Virus record (IMG/VR): IMGVR_UViG_3300045241_000033 | Span: 1 to 51,452 of that record | Strand: one strand, 5' to 3' | Length of the DNA stretch: 51,452 nt | Source of the DNA: a virus | Part shown: piece after piece, positions 19,418-27,857 of the stretch | Numbering within the stretch: position 1 is the first letter of the stretch | Layout: each line of letters begins with the position of its first letter | Notes under the pieces: model-generated | What the model was told of the DNA's origin: nothing | Databases searched by the model: none | Seen by the model: only the letters and a program-made list of their open reading frames with translations | Translations under genes and position numbers: made by a program

Positions 19418-19941
19418 TGCCTGTCTAGGCCTGTATCCATGCGGGCCAGGTCTGGCCGGATGCTGGACAGTCCGGTGCATGCTGGACGTTCTGCAAGTGG
19501 ACACGTAGCAGGCTATCGTCCGCCACGGCCTCGATGCGGGGGCTGGTCATGCGTTCGTACAGCGGGGCTTGACCGTGGGATGACAGGCAATCACGACCGT
19601 GTCCGTGCCCAACCTCTCGACGTCCTACTACACCAGTGGCAACGATGACCCACTACCGCAGTAGTGCACGGCTGACCCCGTGGCTAGCCGTTGTGAGACC
19701 GTGGCAGGCATCGACGGCTGGGGCTCGGCGTACCATGAAACGGCCGATCCTGGCCCCCCTTACCTCCCGCGCGCGTACTTTGGAATGCCCGTGTACGGAT
19801 TCAGGAGCCCTGCACGGAATCGATCGATCGATCCCCCGGATCCCTGCATCCATACGGAAAATGCGGTGCGGTGCGCTCTATACAGTGGACCAATAGTTCC
19901 TCCTCCTCCCTTTCGGTCGGAGGATTGGGAAGAAGAGGTCT
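19418..19941. other. Control region without convincing genes
   Basis: Several frames of 60-90 codons are open on both strands but none has a ribosome binding site or protein-like composition. Visible elements: ATGCTGGAC twice, 19 bases apart (19460-19468 and 19479-19487), a CACTAC/GTAGTG hairpin at 19651-19666, and a GATC-rich palindrome near 19820. Likely regulatory DNA. Confidence 0.5.
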
Positions 19942-19970
19942 TTGGAAAACCATGGTAAGAGCTATATAGG
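19942..19970 (+). promoter_or_regulatory. Promoter candidate for structured RNA
   Basis: TTGGAA, 17 bases, TATAGG, within a TATATAGGTATATAGG tract that is strikingly AT-rich for this genome. Predicted start near 19977. Confidence 0.5.
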
Positions 19971-19976
19971 TATATA

Positions 19977-20866
19977 GGGGCCCACCCAGCCTCCCCGAGG
20001 ACTCCCTGCTGTTGCCTTCCCCAGCATCGCCGAGGGAGGCCGCACGTCGCTCAATCGGTCGAAAACGGGGGCTCTACGTGGGGCGCGACGAGCGCGGTGA
20101 CCGTTCCCCGACGGCTTGAACAAGCGACGATGTCGGAGCCCCGGCCGCCCGCCAGGGCACGGCCGGTACCAGATAGGCTCCTGGGCATCCTCCCGGTGGG
20201 GGAGAGGCTCATCTTCCCTGGAAGAGGATCCGCAGAAGCTCTTTCACCGGGAGGGTTGTAGAAACCACCCTGATTCTCGTTTAAAGGGTGCCAGGGCATC
20301 TTTTCGGCGGACGGTGGAGATCGCCCTGGCACTCTTTGACCGTGGCTGGATAGGAAGCACGGGGGTTCGATCCCCCTACACGGTCACAGTCCGCAAGCAG
20401 ACCTCGCTAGGTAGACCGGGGCACTTCGGTGTCACGGGCAAGGGTTCGAGTCCCGCTGAGGTCATAGGGATAGGTCAGTCGGATGTCGTGCGCGCTTGCC
20501 CACGGCTCGGCTGAAGGGTCTACGACGCATATGCGTTGCGCTTCAACGCAGGTGGCTCGGGTGCAGTCCTTGCATCCGCTGTCGGAGGTGAAGGGGATCC
20601 GTGGTCTTTTTGGGGCTGCGGTGATCTGGAGCTGATGGCGGTGGGTGGGCGGTGCCCGTGGTCGAACTGAAACGGAGTGCGCGCGGCGTAACGGGGCTCG
20701 ATGTGTCGCAGGGCGTCTTGGAGCTGCAACTCCTCGGTACCGAGCGGCCGTGATCTTAGTCGGGTCGGTTCGTGCTTGTGAGCCGATCGATTACTGACCT
20801 GTCCCTTCCCTTTGCCCCTCGACCGAATCGGATTAGAACACGGGCCGGTCGAGGGGCATTTCTTTG
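19977..20866 (+). ncRNA. Candidate large structured non-coding RNA
   Basis: About 890 bases with no supported protein gene but dense pairing: GCCTCCC 19989-19995 with GGGAGGC 20034-20040; CTCCCGGTG 20190-20198 with CACCGGGAG 20245-20253; GTGCCAGGGC plus ATCT 20288-20301 with AGAT and GCCCTGGCAC 20318-20332; GACCGTG 20338-20344 with CACGGTC 20379-20385 enclosing a GGGGG-TTCGAT-CCCCC T-loop-like arm; GACCTCG 20400-20406 with TGAGGTC 20457-20463; TGCGTTG 20532-20538 with CAACGCA 20544-20550. A promoter-like sequence precedes it and an intrinsic terminator ends it. Size, phage setting and tRNA-like arms recall giant ornate RNAs such as GOLLD or ROOL, but no consensus match can be claimed by eye. 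Boundaries and strand are inferred. Confidence 0.55.
20813..20865 (+). terminator. Strong intrinsic terminator before late genes
   Basis: TGCCCCTCGACC pairs perfectly with GGTCGAGGGGCA, followed by TTTCTTT. It would end the upstream RNA 33 bases before the first late gene. Late transcription must therefore start very close by, read through, or use antitermination. Confidence 0.9.
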
Positions 20867-20898
20867 TAAACACACCTAGGCGAGGAGAGAAACTCACT

Positions 20899-21582
20899 AT
20901 GGATGATCGCATTTGGCTTCCGGACGGTACGACCGTCCTGCCTAACGTGCTCGACGACGAGTTCGAGAAGTCGAACGTCGCGAACGTGCCGTGGAGCCTC
21001 ACGCTCGCAAACGCCGCTACGCTGGCCCTGACCTCCGCCGCCGCCGAGTTCATCACAGGCGGCCAGGCGATGAAGTTCACGTCCGGCACCGCGGCCAGCT
21101 CTGAGATCCACAAGTACCTCCCGATCCCGCAGCGGGCTATGGGCCCGCGCGGCGGTGGAGAGGTCGGCGTGGAGTGGATCTTCTCCGTCATGGACGAGAA
21201 CCCCTCGAACCTCGCCTTCTACGTGTCCTACCGCGATCAGGCGAACTGGATCCGAGCAAAGCTGCTCCATGTCTTCACCACGAACGTCTGGAGCTACCAG
21301 GACTCGGCCGGAGTGCAGCAGGCGCTGATGACGCGTGACACGTCCGAGAACACGGCTGTCCCACGGTGGCACCGTGTCGTCATGAGTATCGACGTCATCA
21401 AGAACACCTGGAAGCAGCTGACGATTGACGAGATGGACTTCTCGTCTGTGGTCAGTCTCCTACCGCTCCGCAACACCGCAGATGCCACGGCCCCGTCCTT
21501 GCTCGACTTCGCCGTCGAGTTCACGAACACGGCCACGCCCGGCGTGCTCAACATCGACAGCGTCCGTAGCTGGTACCGCTAA
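20899..21582 (+). CDS. Putative virion-associated protein (beta-rich)
   Basis: 227 residues. ATG at 20899 with GAGGAGA upstream. The predicted structure is almost all beta, with repeats of aromatic-containing strands (GEVGVEWIFSVMD, LAFYVSYRDQANWIRAKLL) like phage jelly-roll or LamG-like virion proteins. First gene of the rightward late block, before the terminase. No family recognised with certainty; a head decoration or tail-appendage protein is plausible. Confidence 0.6.
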   Translation: MDDRIWLPDGTTVLPNVLDDEFEKSNVANVPWSLTLANAATLALTSAAAEFITGGQAMKFTSGTAASSEIHKYLPIPQRAMGPRGGGEVGVEWIFSVMDENPSNLAFYVSYRDQANWIRAKLLHVFTTNVWSYQDSAGVQQALMTRDTSENTAVPRWHRVVMSIDVIKNTWKQLTIDEMDFSSVVSLLPLRNTADATAPSLLDFAVEFTNTATPGVLNIDSVRSWYR

Positions 21583-22017
21583 ATGGCTCGTAAAGCCGTC
21601 GGCGTCAAGACGTCAAGCGACCCAGCCGCGGGAGCCGAGCTGACCTACGTGGCCGACGAGGACATGGTCGTCATGTCGGCGCGCATCACGTTCGTGACTT
21701 CCGGAGTGGTGGCCAACAGGTTCCCGGCCTTCGTCGCTGACGACGGTAACGCGGCCAACGAGTTCTTCCGTGTGGCGGACGCAACGGGTCGCGCAGCCAG
21801 CACCACCACCCAGTACGCGCTGTTCGCGGGCGCACCGACCTCCGGACTCAGCGCCGGGTTCGGCCTCCCCGCCATGGGGCTGAAGCTCCGCAAGGGAGAT
21901 CGCCTCCGAACCATCACGTCAGCCCTTGACGTCGGCGATAACTACTCCGCGATGGTGCTCCAGGTCGAGCGCATGCCGGAAGCGTTTCGTCAGAGCCAGG
22001 ACTTCCTGGACGCATAA
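21583..22017 (+). CDS. Hypothetical late protein
   Basis: 144 residues starting immediately after the upstream stop. Composition is small-residue-rich and strand-forming (GAELTYVADEDMVVMSARI), typical of small virion proteins; a helical tail closes it. Possibly partners with the preceding gene product. No family recognised. Confidence 0.6.
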   Translation: MARKAVGVKTSSDPAAGAELTYVADEDMVVMSARITFVTSGVVANRFPAFVADDGNAANEFFRVADATGRAASTTTQYALFAGAPTSGLSAGFGLPAMGLKLRKGDRLRTITSALDVGDNYSAMVLQVERMPEAFRQSQDFLDA

Positions 22018-22050
22018 CCCCCAACCGTCCGCCAACTTTTAGGAGACAGC

Positions 22051-22194
22051 ATGACCTTCGCTGCAAACTGCAAGGACTGTACCAACGCCGGGATCCGCAA
22101 GGTCAAGGCGCTCGCCTTCTGGACGTGCGACGTCTGCGGTGAGAAGACCGACAAGTACGCCTGCCCGAACATCTGCGGCACGAGGCGACCTTGA
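22051..22194 (+). CDS. Small double zinc-knuckle protein
   Basis: 47 residues with three cysteine pairs, CKDC, CDVC and CPNIC, enough for one or two zinc sites. ATG with TAGGAGA upstream. Lies just before the membrane protein and the terminase large subunit; might help packaging or be a regulatory zinc ribbon. Function unknown. Confidence 0.65.
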   Translation: MTFAANCKDCTNAGIRKVKALAFWTCDVCGEKTDKYACPNICGTRRP

Positions 22195-22391
22195 GCAACG
22201 GGGGCGGCTTCAAGTGGGCGTTCGGTATCGACGGTGAAGGCACGAAGTGGGAGCGGTTCAAGCGCTCGCTCGGGCCTATGTCGGAGGAGCAGACCGAGGC
22301 ATGGAAGCCGATCTCCTACGCCATGAAGTTCGTCGGCGGACTCTACATCGCCGGATTCATCATCGCCGTAATCTACACGCACGTCGGTTAG
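22191..22391 (+). CDS. Small membrane protein before terminase
   Basis: 66 residues. Soluble N-terminal ~40 residues, then one transmembrane helix (FVGGLYIAGFIIAVIYTHV) at the C-terminus. TTG start coupled as TTGA to the zinc-knuckle gene. Too far from the lysis genes for a confident holin call. Confidence 0.6.
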   Translation: MSNGGGFKWAFGIDGEGTKWERFKRSLGPMSEEQTEAWKPISYAMKFVGGLYIAGFIIAVIYTHVG

Positions 22392-22394
22392 ACG

Positions 22395-23933
22395 GTGGAC
22401 TACCGCTCGCTGACCGCGGGCGGGACACATCGAGCAGAAGACCTGACCCGCGAGCTGCTTCCGGGCATGCTCGAAGCCCACGCGGTCAAGTACCTCTGGT
22501 TCCTGCAGAAGGGTTATCGCCCGCACATCTGGCAGATGCTCTTCCACTCCGCACGTAACGGGGGTGGCCTCGCGCGTTTCCGCCACCTCGTGGCCGGACG
22601 ACGCGGAGGCAAGACTCTGAGCGCAGCGTGGGAGGCACTCTTCTATGCGCTCCACCCGCGCGAGTTCCATCGAGACCGTCACGGTGTCGAGTCGGATCGC
22701 CCGCTGTGGATCTGGGGCCTGGCGAAAGATCATAAGCTCGGAGGCCCGAGCCTCGTCACGTTCATGGACGTGATCCGGCAGGCCGGGCTCGTCAAGAACA
22801 CCGACTACACGTACAACAAGACGGAGAAGGTCTTCGAGTTCTTCGGCCCCGGCGAACAACTGCTCGCGCGCGTCGAGTTCAAGACCGCCGTCGATCCGCA
22901 GTCACTGCGCGGTGCAGGCCTCGACATCCTCTGGATTGACGAGTCCGCCTTCATCACGACGCAGGAGGCGTGGAACGTCGTCTTCCCGGCGCTCGCCGAC
23001 AAGGAAGGCATGGTCATCACGACCACGACGCCGAACGGCAAGAACTGGTTCCACAAGCTCTTCTGGAGCGACCGTGCGCGACTCGACCTGAATCAGTTCC
23101 GCGTCGAGTACACGAGCATCGACAACCCCTACTTCAAGCGATCGGAGTGGGACTATGCCCTTGAGCACTACCACCCGTGGATGTTCCGGCAAGAGTTCAT
23201 GGCGTCCTTCGATGCGATGGCAGGTATCGCCCTCCCCGGAGACTGGCTCAAGTTCTGGGTGCGGGGAAACCCCGACATCCAGACGGACGACATTGGTCTG
23301 CCGATGGACGACAGCGGACAGCGGTACGACCTGCGGCTCTTCATCGGGGTAGATCCGGCGATCAGCCTCGCGGACACCGCCGACCACTTCGCCATGGCGC
23401 TCATCGGGATCACCCGACAGGGCGACCAGGCGTTCCTGATCGATTACTTCGTTGACAGGATCCAGTTCCCGGATCAGCTCGACAAGGTTCGCGAGTGGTT
23501 CCTGAAGTGGCGGCCGGAGAACATCGGCATCGAGTCGAACGCGTATCAGCGCGCGCTCATGCAGATGACGGCGCGCATGCAGGGTCTTCCACCCGTAACG
23601 GCAGTGATGTCGAAGGGGAAGAAGGAAGACCGCATCCTCGGGCTGGGGCCGCTCTTCAAGATCGGCACCGTCCGGATCAACAAGGAGCACCGCGAGTTCA
23701 TCGACCAGTGGGTGTCGTACGACCCCGAGAAGAAGAACGGGGACGACGACCTCCTGGACGCCGTTGAGATCGCGCTCGGCTCCGCGGGAGTTCTGCTCCC
23801 GATGATGCCGCACGTAGACCTCTTCCCCGGTGATGCCGAAGGCGGCTCGCTGGAGGAGCAGGCCTGGTTGCAGATCCAGAACAGCAAGGACAAGAACCGA
23901 TCCTACGATCCCGAGACGGGCTCGGAGGGCTAA
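22395..23933 (+). CDS. terL: Terminase large subunit
   Basis: 512 residues, full length for TerL. ATPase: Walker A VAGRRGGKT at about 66-74, Walker B ILWIDE at about 178-183. Nuclease: GVDPAIS at about 318, a central IESN near residue 378, and DDLLDA near residue 451, giving the RNase H-like acidic triad. It pumps and cuts phage DNA at the portal. GTG start four bases after the membrane protein stop, with only a weak ribosome binding site, so translation is probably coupled. Confidence 0.93.
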   Translation: MDYRSLTAGGTHRAEDLTRELLPGMLEAHAVKYLWFLQKGYRPHIWQMLFHSARNGGGLARFRHLVAGRRGGKTLSAAWEALFYALHPREFHRDRHGVESDRPLWIWGLAKDHKLGGPSLVTFMDVIRQAGLVKNTDYTYNKTEKVFEFFGPGEQLLARVEFKTAVDPQSLRGAGLDILWIDESAFITTQEAWNVVFPALADKEGMVITTTTPNGKNWFHKLFWSDRARLDLNQFRVEYTSIDNPYFKRSEWDYALEHYHPWMFRQEFMASFDAMAGIALPGDWLKFWVRGNPDIQTDDIGLPMDDSGQRYDLRLFIGVDPAISLADTADHFAMALIGITRQGDQAFLIDYFVDRIQFPDQLDKVREWFLKWRPENIGIESNAYQRALMQMTARMQGLPPVTAVMSKGKKEDRILGLGPLFKIGTVRINKEHREFIDQWVSYDPEKKNGDDDLLDAVEIALGSAGVLLPMMPHVDLFPGDAEGGSLEEQAWLQIQNSKDKNRSYDPETGSEG

Positions 23934-23951
23934 GCACACGAGAGGAAGGGC

Positions 23952-24413
23952 ATGGCCATCAACTCGCACATCCAAGACCATCTCGACAAGCGTTCGGGTG
24001 GCCTTACGTACGTCGCCTCCGGCGAGGTGGCGCATATCACCTCCGTATCCGTTTCCGCGCAGCGCATCGCTGAACTGGAGCGGGTAGCCGACGTAACGGG
24101 ACACGAACTACAACTCGTCGGGCAGGTTCTCACGCTCGTACCTAAGGGCTCGGTTCAGGTCGGGCAGTTCACCGTCACCATCGCCTCACCGGGCGTATTC
24201 ACGCTGACCGCGCACGGCCTGTCCGTGGGGAGCGCCATCAAGCTCACCACGACCAGCGCGCTCCCGACCGGCCTCTCGGCCGGAGTCGTGTACTACGTCA
24301 TCGCAGCGGGCTTCGGAGCTAACAGCTTCCAGGTGTCGCTCACTCCCGGAGGCGCGGCCGTTAACACGTCGGTCTCGCAGTCCGGCACGCACACGGCCTG
24401 GAAAGCGGTCTAA
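23952..24413 (+). CDS. Virion protein with shared beta module
   Basis: 153 residues. After a helical N-terminus of ~60 residues there is a ~75-residue beta module (FTLTAHGLSVGSAIKL, ALPTGLSAGVVYYVIAAGF, GGAAVNTS...SGTHTA). The same module occurs in the tail hub protein at 32093 (about residues 598-683). Such modules decorate many phage virion proteins. ATG with GAGAGGAAG upstream; the gene ends in a TAATG junction. Probably a minor head or tail protein. Confidence 0.65.
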   Translation: MAINSHIQDHLDKRSGGLTYVASGEVAHITSVSVSAQRIAELERVADVTGHELQLVGQVLTLVPKGSVQVGQFTVTIASPGVFTLTAHGLSVGSAIKLTTTSALPTGLSAGVVYYVIAAGFGANSFQVSLTPGGAAVNTSVSQSGTHTAWKAV

Positions 24414-24751
24414 TGTTTGGCCTCGTCCGCACGAGTACCGTTGAGCGTCTCCTTCGGGAGACGCTCGCAGAGCGCGAGCGCATGGTGCAGGTCCTGATCG
24501 AGCAGATCGAGTACCTGCGCGCACAGGTAGGCATGGCGACGACAACCGTCGGCATGGCCGCAGACCTGCAGCCGCGTTACACGCCCTACGCCGTAGGCAC
24601 TGACACTCCCGAGATGGAGTTGGGCAACTTCCTCAGCGATGAGGAGGAGCAGATCGAAGCCATGCGCCAGTCGGGAATGATCTCCGAGTTCGAGTTCCAA
24701 GCGGCCAAGGAAAAACTCAAGGCCGCGCCCGAGCGCGACATCATCGAGTAG
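24413..24751 (+). CDS. Coiled-coil hypothetical virion protein
   Basis: 112 residues. N-terminal helix (VERLLRETLAERERMVQVL) looks like a coiled coil; the acidic C-terminal half has another helix. TAATG overlap with the upstream gene, portal gene follows after 15 bases. A small head-completion or portal-associated factor is possible; no family recognised. Confidence 0.6.
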   Translation: MFGLVRTSTVERLLRETLAERERMVQVLIEQIEYLRAQVGMATTTVGMAADLQPRYTPYAVGTDTPEMELGNFLSDEEEQIEAMRQSGMISEFEFQAAKEKLKAAPERDIIE

Positions 24752-24766
24752 CGAAGGAGGTGACAG

Positions 24767-27307
24767 TTGGCTGACACCCCGAATCCCCAGTACCGCGGCG
24801 TACGCGACCTGCGAGAGGCAAAAGACCTCGCAGAGAAGCGGCGCGAGCTGGATAACCTCCGGCATCGCGACAAGATCGACTGGGTCTTGAACCGCGAGTT
24901 CTATAAGGGGAACCAGTATTCGTACTGGAACAAAGCGTACGGCAGCGGCGGCCGACTGGAGACCGAGGCGACCGACGAGGGCGACAAGCCCCACTACAAG
25001 GTGCGCCTCACGAACAACCAGATCCTTCCGGGCGTCAACCACTACGTCGCCCAGCTCACGAAGAACCGCCCGATCATCGCGGCAACGCCGGACTCAGGCA
25101 GCGACAGCGATCTGAAGTCCGCCCAGATGGGTACTGCCCTCTGGGACTACTGGTGGGGCACCATGTACCTGACGAGCAAGCTGCAGAGCGCGCTCAACAA
25201 CGCTGCGCTCTCGCAGGGGTACTGGTTCATCCAGTGGGACGCGCTCGCCGGGAAGTCCATGACGTACATGGTCGGCCCCGACGGTCAAGCGCTCGTCGGC
25301 CCGATGTGGTCGGACGACAACCTCGACATCTACCGCGACTCGCTGCGCGAAGCCGCGCAGCAGCAAGGCCACGATCCCGACGAAGTCGTCAAGCAGTTCA
25401 CGAAGACGGTTTCGGTCGGAGACATCTCCATCAAGGTGCTACCCGGTGAGAACGTACTGCTCGACCCGGCCGCTCCGACGTTCGAGGACGCGAAGTACGC
25501 GTTCGTCATCGAGAACATGTCGCCGGAGGAGGCTGCCGCACGGTGGCCGAAGGCGAAGGATATCGGGCCGGATGCGATCCCCGGCGATGAGTCCCTGAAT
25601 CTCTCAGGCCTCTCGCAGGAGAACGACCGCTCGAAGTCCGTTCGGCGCGTCTTCCACGGCTTCTTCGCGAAGAGCCCCGTGCTCCCGAAGGGCCGGTACG
25701 TCTGCTGGGTCGAGGGGCCGGACATCATCCTCTCGGACACAGCGTGGCCGTTCCCGTTTGACGAGCTTCCCATCGTGAAGTTCCCCGGTTTGGAGAGGCC
25801 GAACAGTCCGCTTGACATCCCTGTGACGACCGCGACGCGGCCGATCCAGAAGGACATCAACCGGACGATCTCCCAGGTCATGGAGCACAAGAACCTTACG
25901 ATGCGGCCGCAGCTGCTTGCCCCGACGGGCAGCATCTCGGAGCGCATCACGAGTGAGCCTGGCCGCACGTTCTACTTCAACCCGATCAACGGGGCAGTCC
26001 CCGAATGGCGCAAGATCCCGGATCTGCCGGGCTACGTCTTCGAGCATCTGCAGGAGCAGGAGCGGCGGCTCGACCGCTACTTCAACCGGATGCCGAACCA
26101 GCGTGACCAGCTCCCGGCCCGCATCGACAACGCGGACGGGATCGACATCATTCAGGAGTCGGTAGCCGACCAGCTCAGTCCCACCGTGCAGCGCCTCGAA
26201 AGCGCGCTCGTGCGCGCGGGGATGATAATGGCCAAGCTGGCGCAGCAGTATTACGTCGAGGAGCGCCTGCTCAAGATCAAGGGCTCCAACGGCGCGGTGC
26301 AGGTCAAGAAGTTCCGCAACGCTGACCTCGCGGGCGGCTTCTCGTTCCAGGCAGAGGCGGGCTCCGGCCTACCACGCACGCGGGCGGGCAAGCAGTCACG
26401 CATCGGCTTCATGCTGGAGAACCGCTTGATCGACCAGCGCACGGCGATGCGGTACATGGACACCGCCGACCTGACGGGCCTCACGGCCAAGGCTCAGGCC
26501 GCGGAGGAGCAAGCGTACCGCACCATCGAGAAGCTCAAGAAGGGCACGCCCCTCAATCCTCTCGCGCTCGAACAGGCGAAGGCGCAGGCGATGCAGGCGA
26601 TGCAGGATCCGAACGCAGACCTCAATGGCGACGGACAGCCTGAAGACCTGCAGACGAAGATGGGACTGATCCAGCAGATGCTGGAGCAGGCGTCACTTCA
26701 GCCGATGCCGCACGAGGATCCGGGCGTCCACCTCGACGTCCTGACGCAGTTCATGGACTCCGTCGAGTTCGAGAACCTCGACCCCGCTACTCAGAACCGA
26801 TTCAGCCAGCGCTTCACGGCGATGATGCAGATGAACATGCAGATCGCTCAGGCGTCTGCTCAGATGGGTGCGCCCGTCGAGCGGCCGAAGGTCACGCTCC
26901 AGATGAAGGCCACGTCAAGTGCGCCGGTCGCTGGGGAGATCCTTCGCGAGGCTGGGGTTCAGGTCTCTGACGAAGCGGTGGCACAGCCGCCGCTGGAGAC
27001 GTGGGTCACTGACAGCATCGACAAGGCGGACGCGGATGACGCGGGCAACGACCCGTTCACCGACGCCGAGAAGATGCAGACCCTGGTTCATAACCAGGAG
27101 CAGCATGCGAAGACGATGTCGAAGGCGGCCCACGAGGTCTCCCTCGCAGAGTCGAAGACGCACGGGGCTCAGCAAGACGCCTCCGGTCACGCCGACGCGC
27201 GTGCCGAGGCCGAGCACCAGCAGCGCATGAGGCACGCCGAGGAGATGCACCAGGCCAAGCTGGCCGCGGCGAAGCGTCCCCCGGCGAAGCCGAGCGGAGG
27301 CAAGTAA
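24767..27307 (+). CDS. Portal protein (podovirus type)
   Basis: 846 residues, long as in P22-like portals. Evidence: N-terminal WVLNREFYKGNQY, middle TATRPIQKDINRTISQVMEHK, and the NADGIDIIQESVADQLSPTVQRLE... helix typical of the stem/clip region. It forms the dodecameric gate through which DNA enters. TTG start (24767) preceded by a perfect AAGGAGGTGA ribosome binding site. Odd features: an exact DLNGDGQPED calcium-loop motif starting at D618, and a long glutamine/histidine/alanine-rich helical tail as in P22 barrel domains. Confidence 0.85.
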   Translation: MADTPNPQYRGVRDLREAKDLAEKRRELDNLRHRDKIDWVLNREFYKGNQYSYWNKAYGSGGRLETEATDEGDKPHYKVRLTNNQILPGVNHYVAQLTKNRPIIAATPDSGSDSDLKSAQMGTALWDYWWGTMYLTSKLQSALNNAALSQGYWFIQWDALAGKSMTYMVGPDGQALVGPMWSDDNLDIYRDSLREAAQQQGHDPDEVVKQFTKTVSVGDISIKVLPGENVLLDPAAPTFEDAKYAFVIENMSPEEAAARWPKAKDIGPDAIPGDESLNLSGLSQENDRSKSVRRVFHGFFAKSPVLPKGRYVCWVEGPDIILSDTAWPFPFDELPIVKFPGLERPNSPLDIPVTTATRPIQKDINRTISQVMEHKNLTMRPQLLAPTGSISERITSEPGRTFYFNPINGAVPEWRKIPDLPGYVFEHLQEQERRLDRYFNRMPNQRDQLPARIDNADGIDIIQESVADQLSPTVQRLESALVRAGMIMAKLAQQYYVEERLLKIKGSNGAVQVKKFRNADLAGGFSFQAEAGSGLPRTRAGKQSRIGFMLENRLIDQRTAMRYMDTADLTGLTAKAQAAEEQAYRTIEKLKKGTPLNPLALEQAKAQAMQAMQDPNADLNGDGQPEDLQTKMGLIQQMLEQASLQPMPHEDPGVHLDVLTQFMDSVEFENLDPATQNRFSQRFTAMMQMNMQIAQASAQMGAPVERPKVTLQMKATSSAPVAGEILREAGVQVSDEAVAQPPLETWVTDSIDKADADDAGNDPFTDAEKMQTLVHNQEQHAKTMSKAAHEVSLAESKTHGAQQDASGHADARAEAEHQQRMRHAEEMHQAKLAAAKRPPAKPSGGK

Positions 27308-27804
27308 TGGCGGGGGTGAGCAAGTACACGGAAGCCGACAGGGCGGCCGTGTACTTCTCCCTCCAGATCACGGGCGGCAACATCAAGCGCACAGCCCGTG
27401 AGGCCGGGTACCCGGAGTCCACCGTTCGCGGGTGGAAGAAGGACTTCGCGGAGAACGGCCCGCCGTCGGCGGAGGCAATCGAGGAGGTCTCGTCCGACTT
27501 CATCAAGGACGGGGAGCGCATCCGGAACAAGGCACTCGACAGGATCGAGCAGGTCTTGGATGACCCTCTCTCGAAGCCGAAGCTGGCTGAGTTGAACACG
27601 ACGGTCGGTGTACTCACCGACAAGCTGAACACCGCTCGCGGCTTGGACGTCAAGCGCGTCGAGCACCAGCACCACCTCCCGGACGCCGAAGAGGCGCGGG
27701 AGCTAATGCGCGGGTTCGCATCGGAACTAATCGCGATGTCGGCCTCACGCGACGGCGAGATCATCGACGCCGAAATCGTAGAGACCAAGTCTCTAACGCC
27801 CTAA
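27307..27804 (+). CDS. HTH protein, possible terminase small subunit
   Basis: 165 residues. N-terminal homeodomain-like HTH (GGNIKRTAREAGYPESTVRGWKK) followed by helices. This layout fits small terminase subunits, which recognise the packaging site. Position is unusual: after the portal rather than before terL. TAATG overlap with the portal gene. A transcription-regulator role is the alternative. Confidence 0.55.
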   Translation: MAGVSKYTEADRAAVYFSLQITGGNIKRTAREAGYPESTVRGWKKDFAENGPPSAEAIEEVSSDFIKDGERIRNKALDRIEQVLDDPLSKPKLAELNTTVGVLTDKLNTARGLDVKRVEHQHHLPDAEEARELMRGFASELIAMSASRDGEIIDAEIVETKSLTP

Positions 27805-27857
27805 ACCGTCCACTAACAGAGCAGCCCGTAAGGGACTCTGAGAGGAGAGAAACCACT

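Noticed and set aside
19636-19958. Open frames of 86-92 codons in the control region
   Set aside because: Overlapping frames on both strands, no ribosome binding sites, proline/arginine-rich composition, and the region is full of repeats.
20338-20386. tRNA-like element with TTCGAT arm
   Set aside because: Acceptor-like and T-arm-like stems are present but only about 48 bases separate the ends, so D and anticodon arms are missing. Treated as part of the structured RNA.
20400-20464. Second tRNA-like fold (GACCTCG/TGAGGTC with TTCGAGT)
   Set aside because: Only 65 bases, T stem has just three pairs, and no convincing anticodon arm. Not called as a tRNA.
22902-24104. 400-codon leftward open frame opposite terL
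   Set aside because: Antisense shadow of the terminase gene, no ribosome binding site, no domain pattern.
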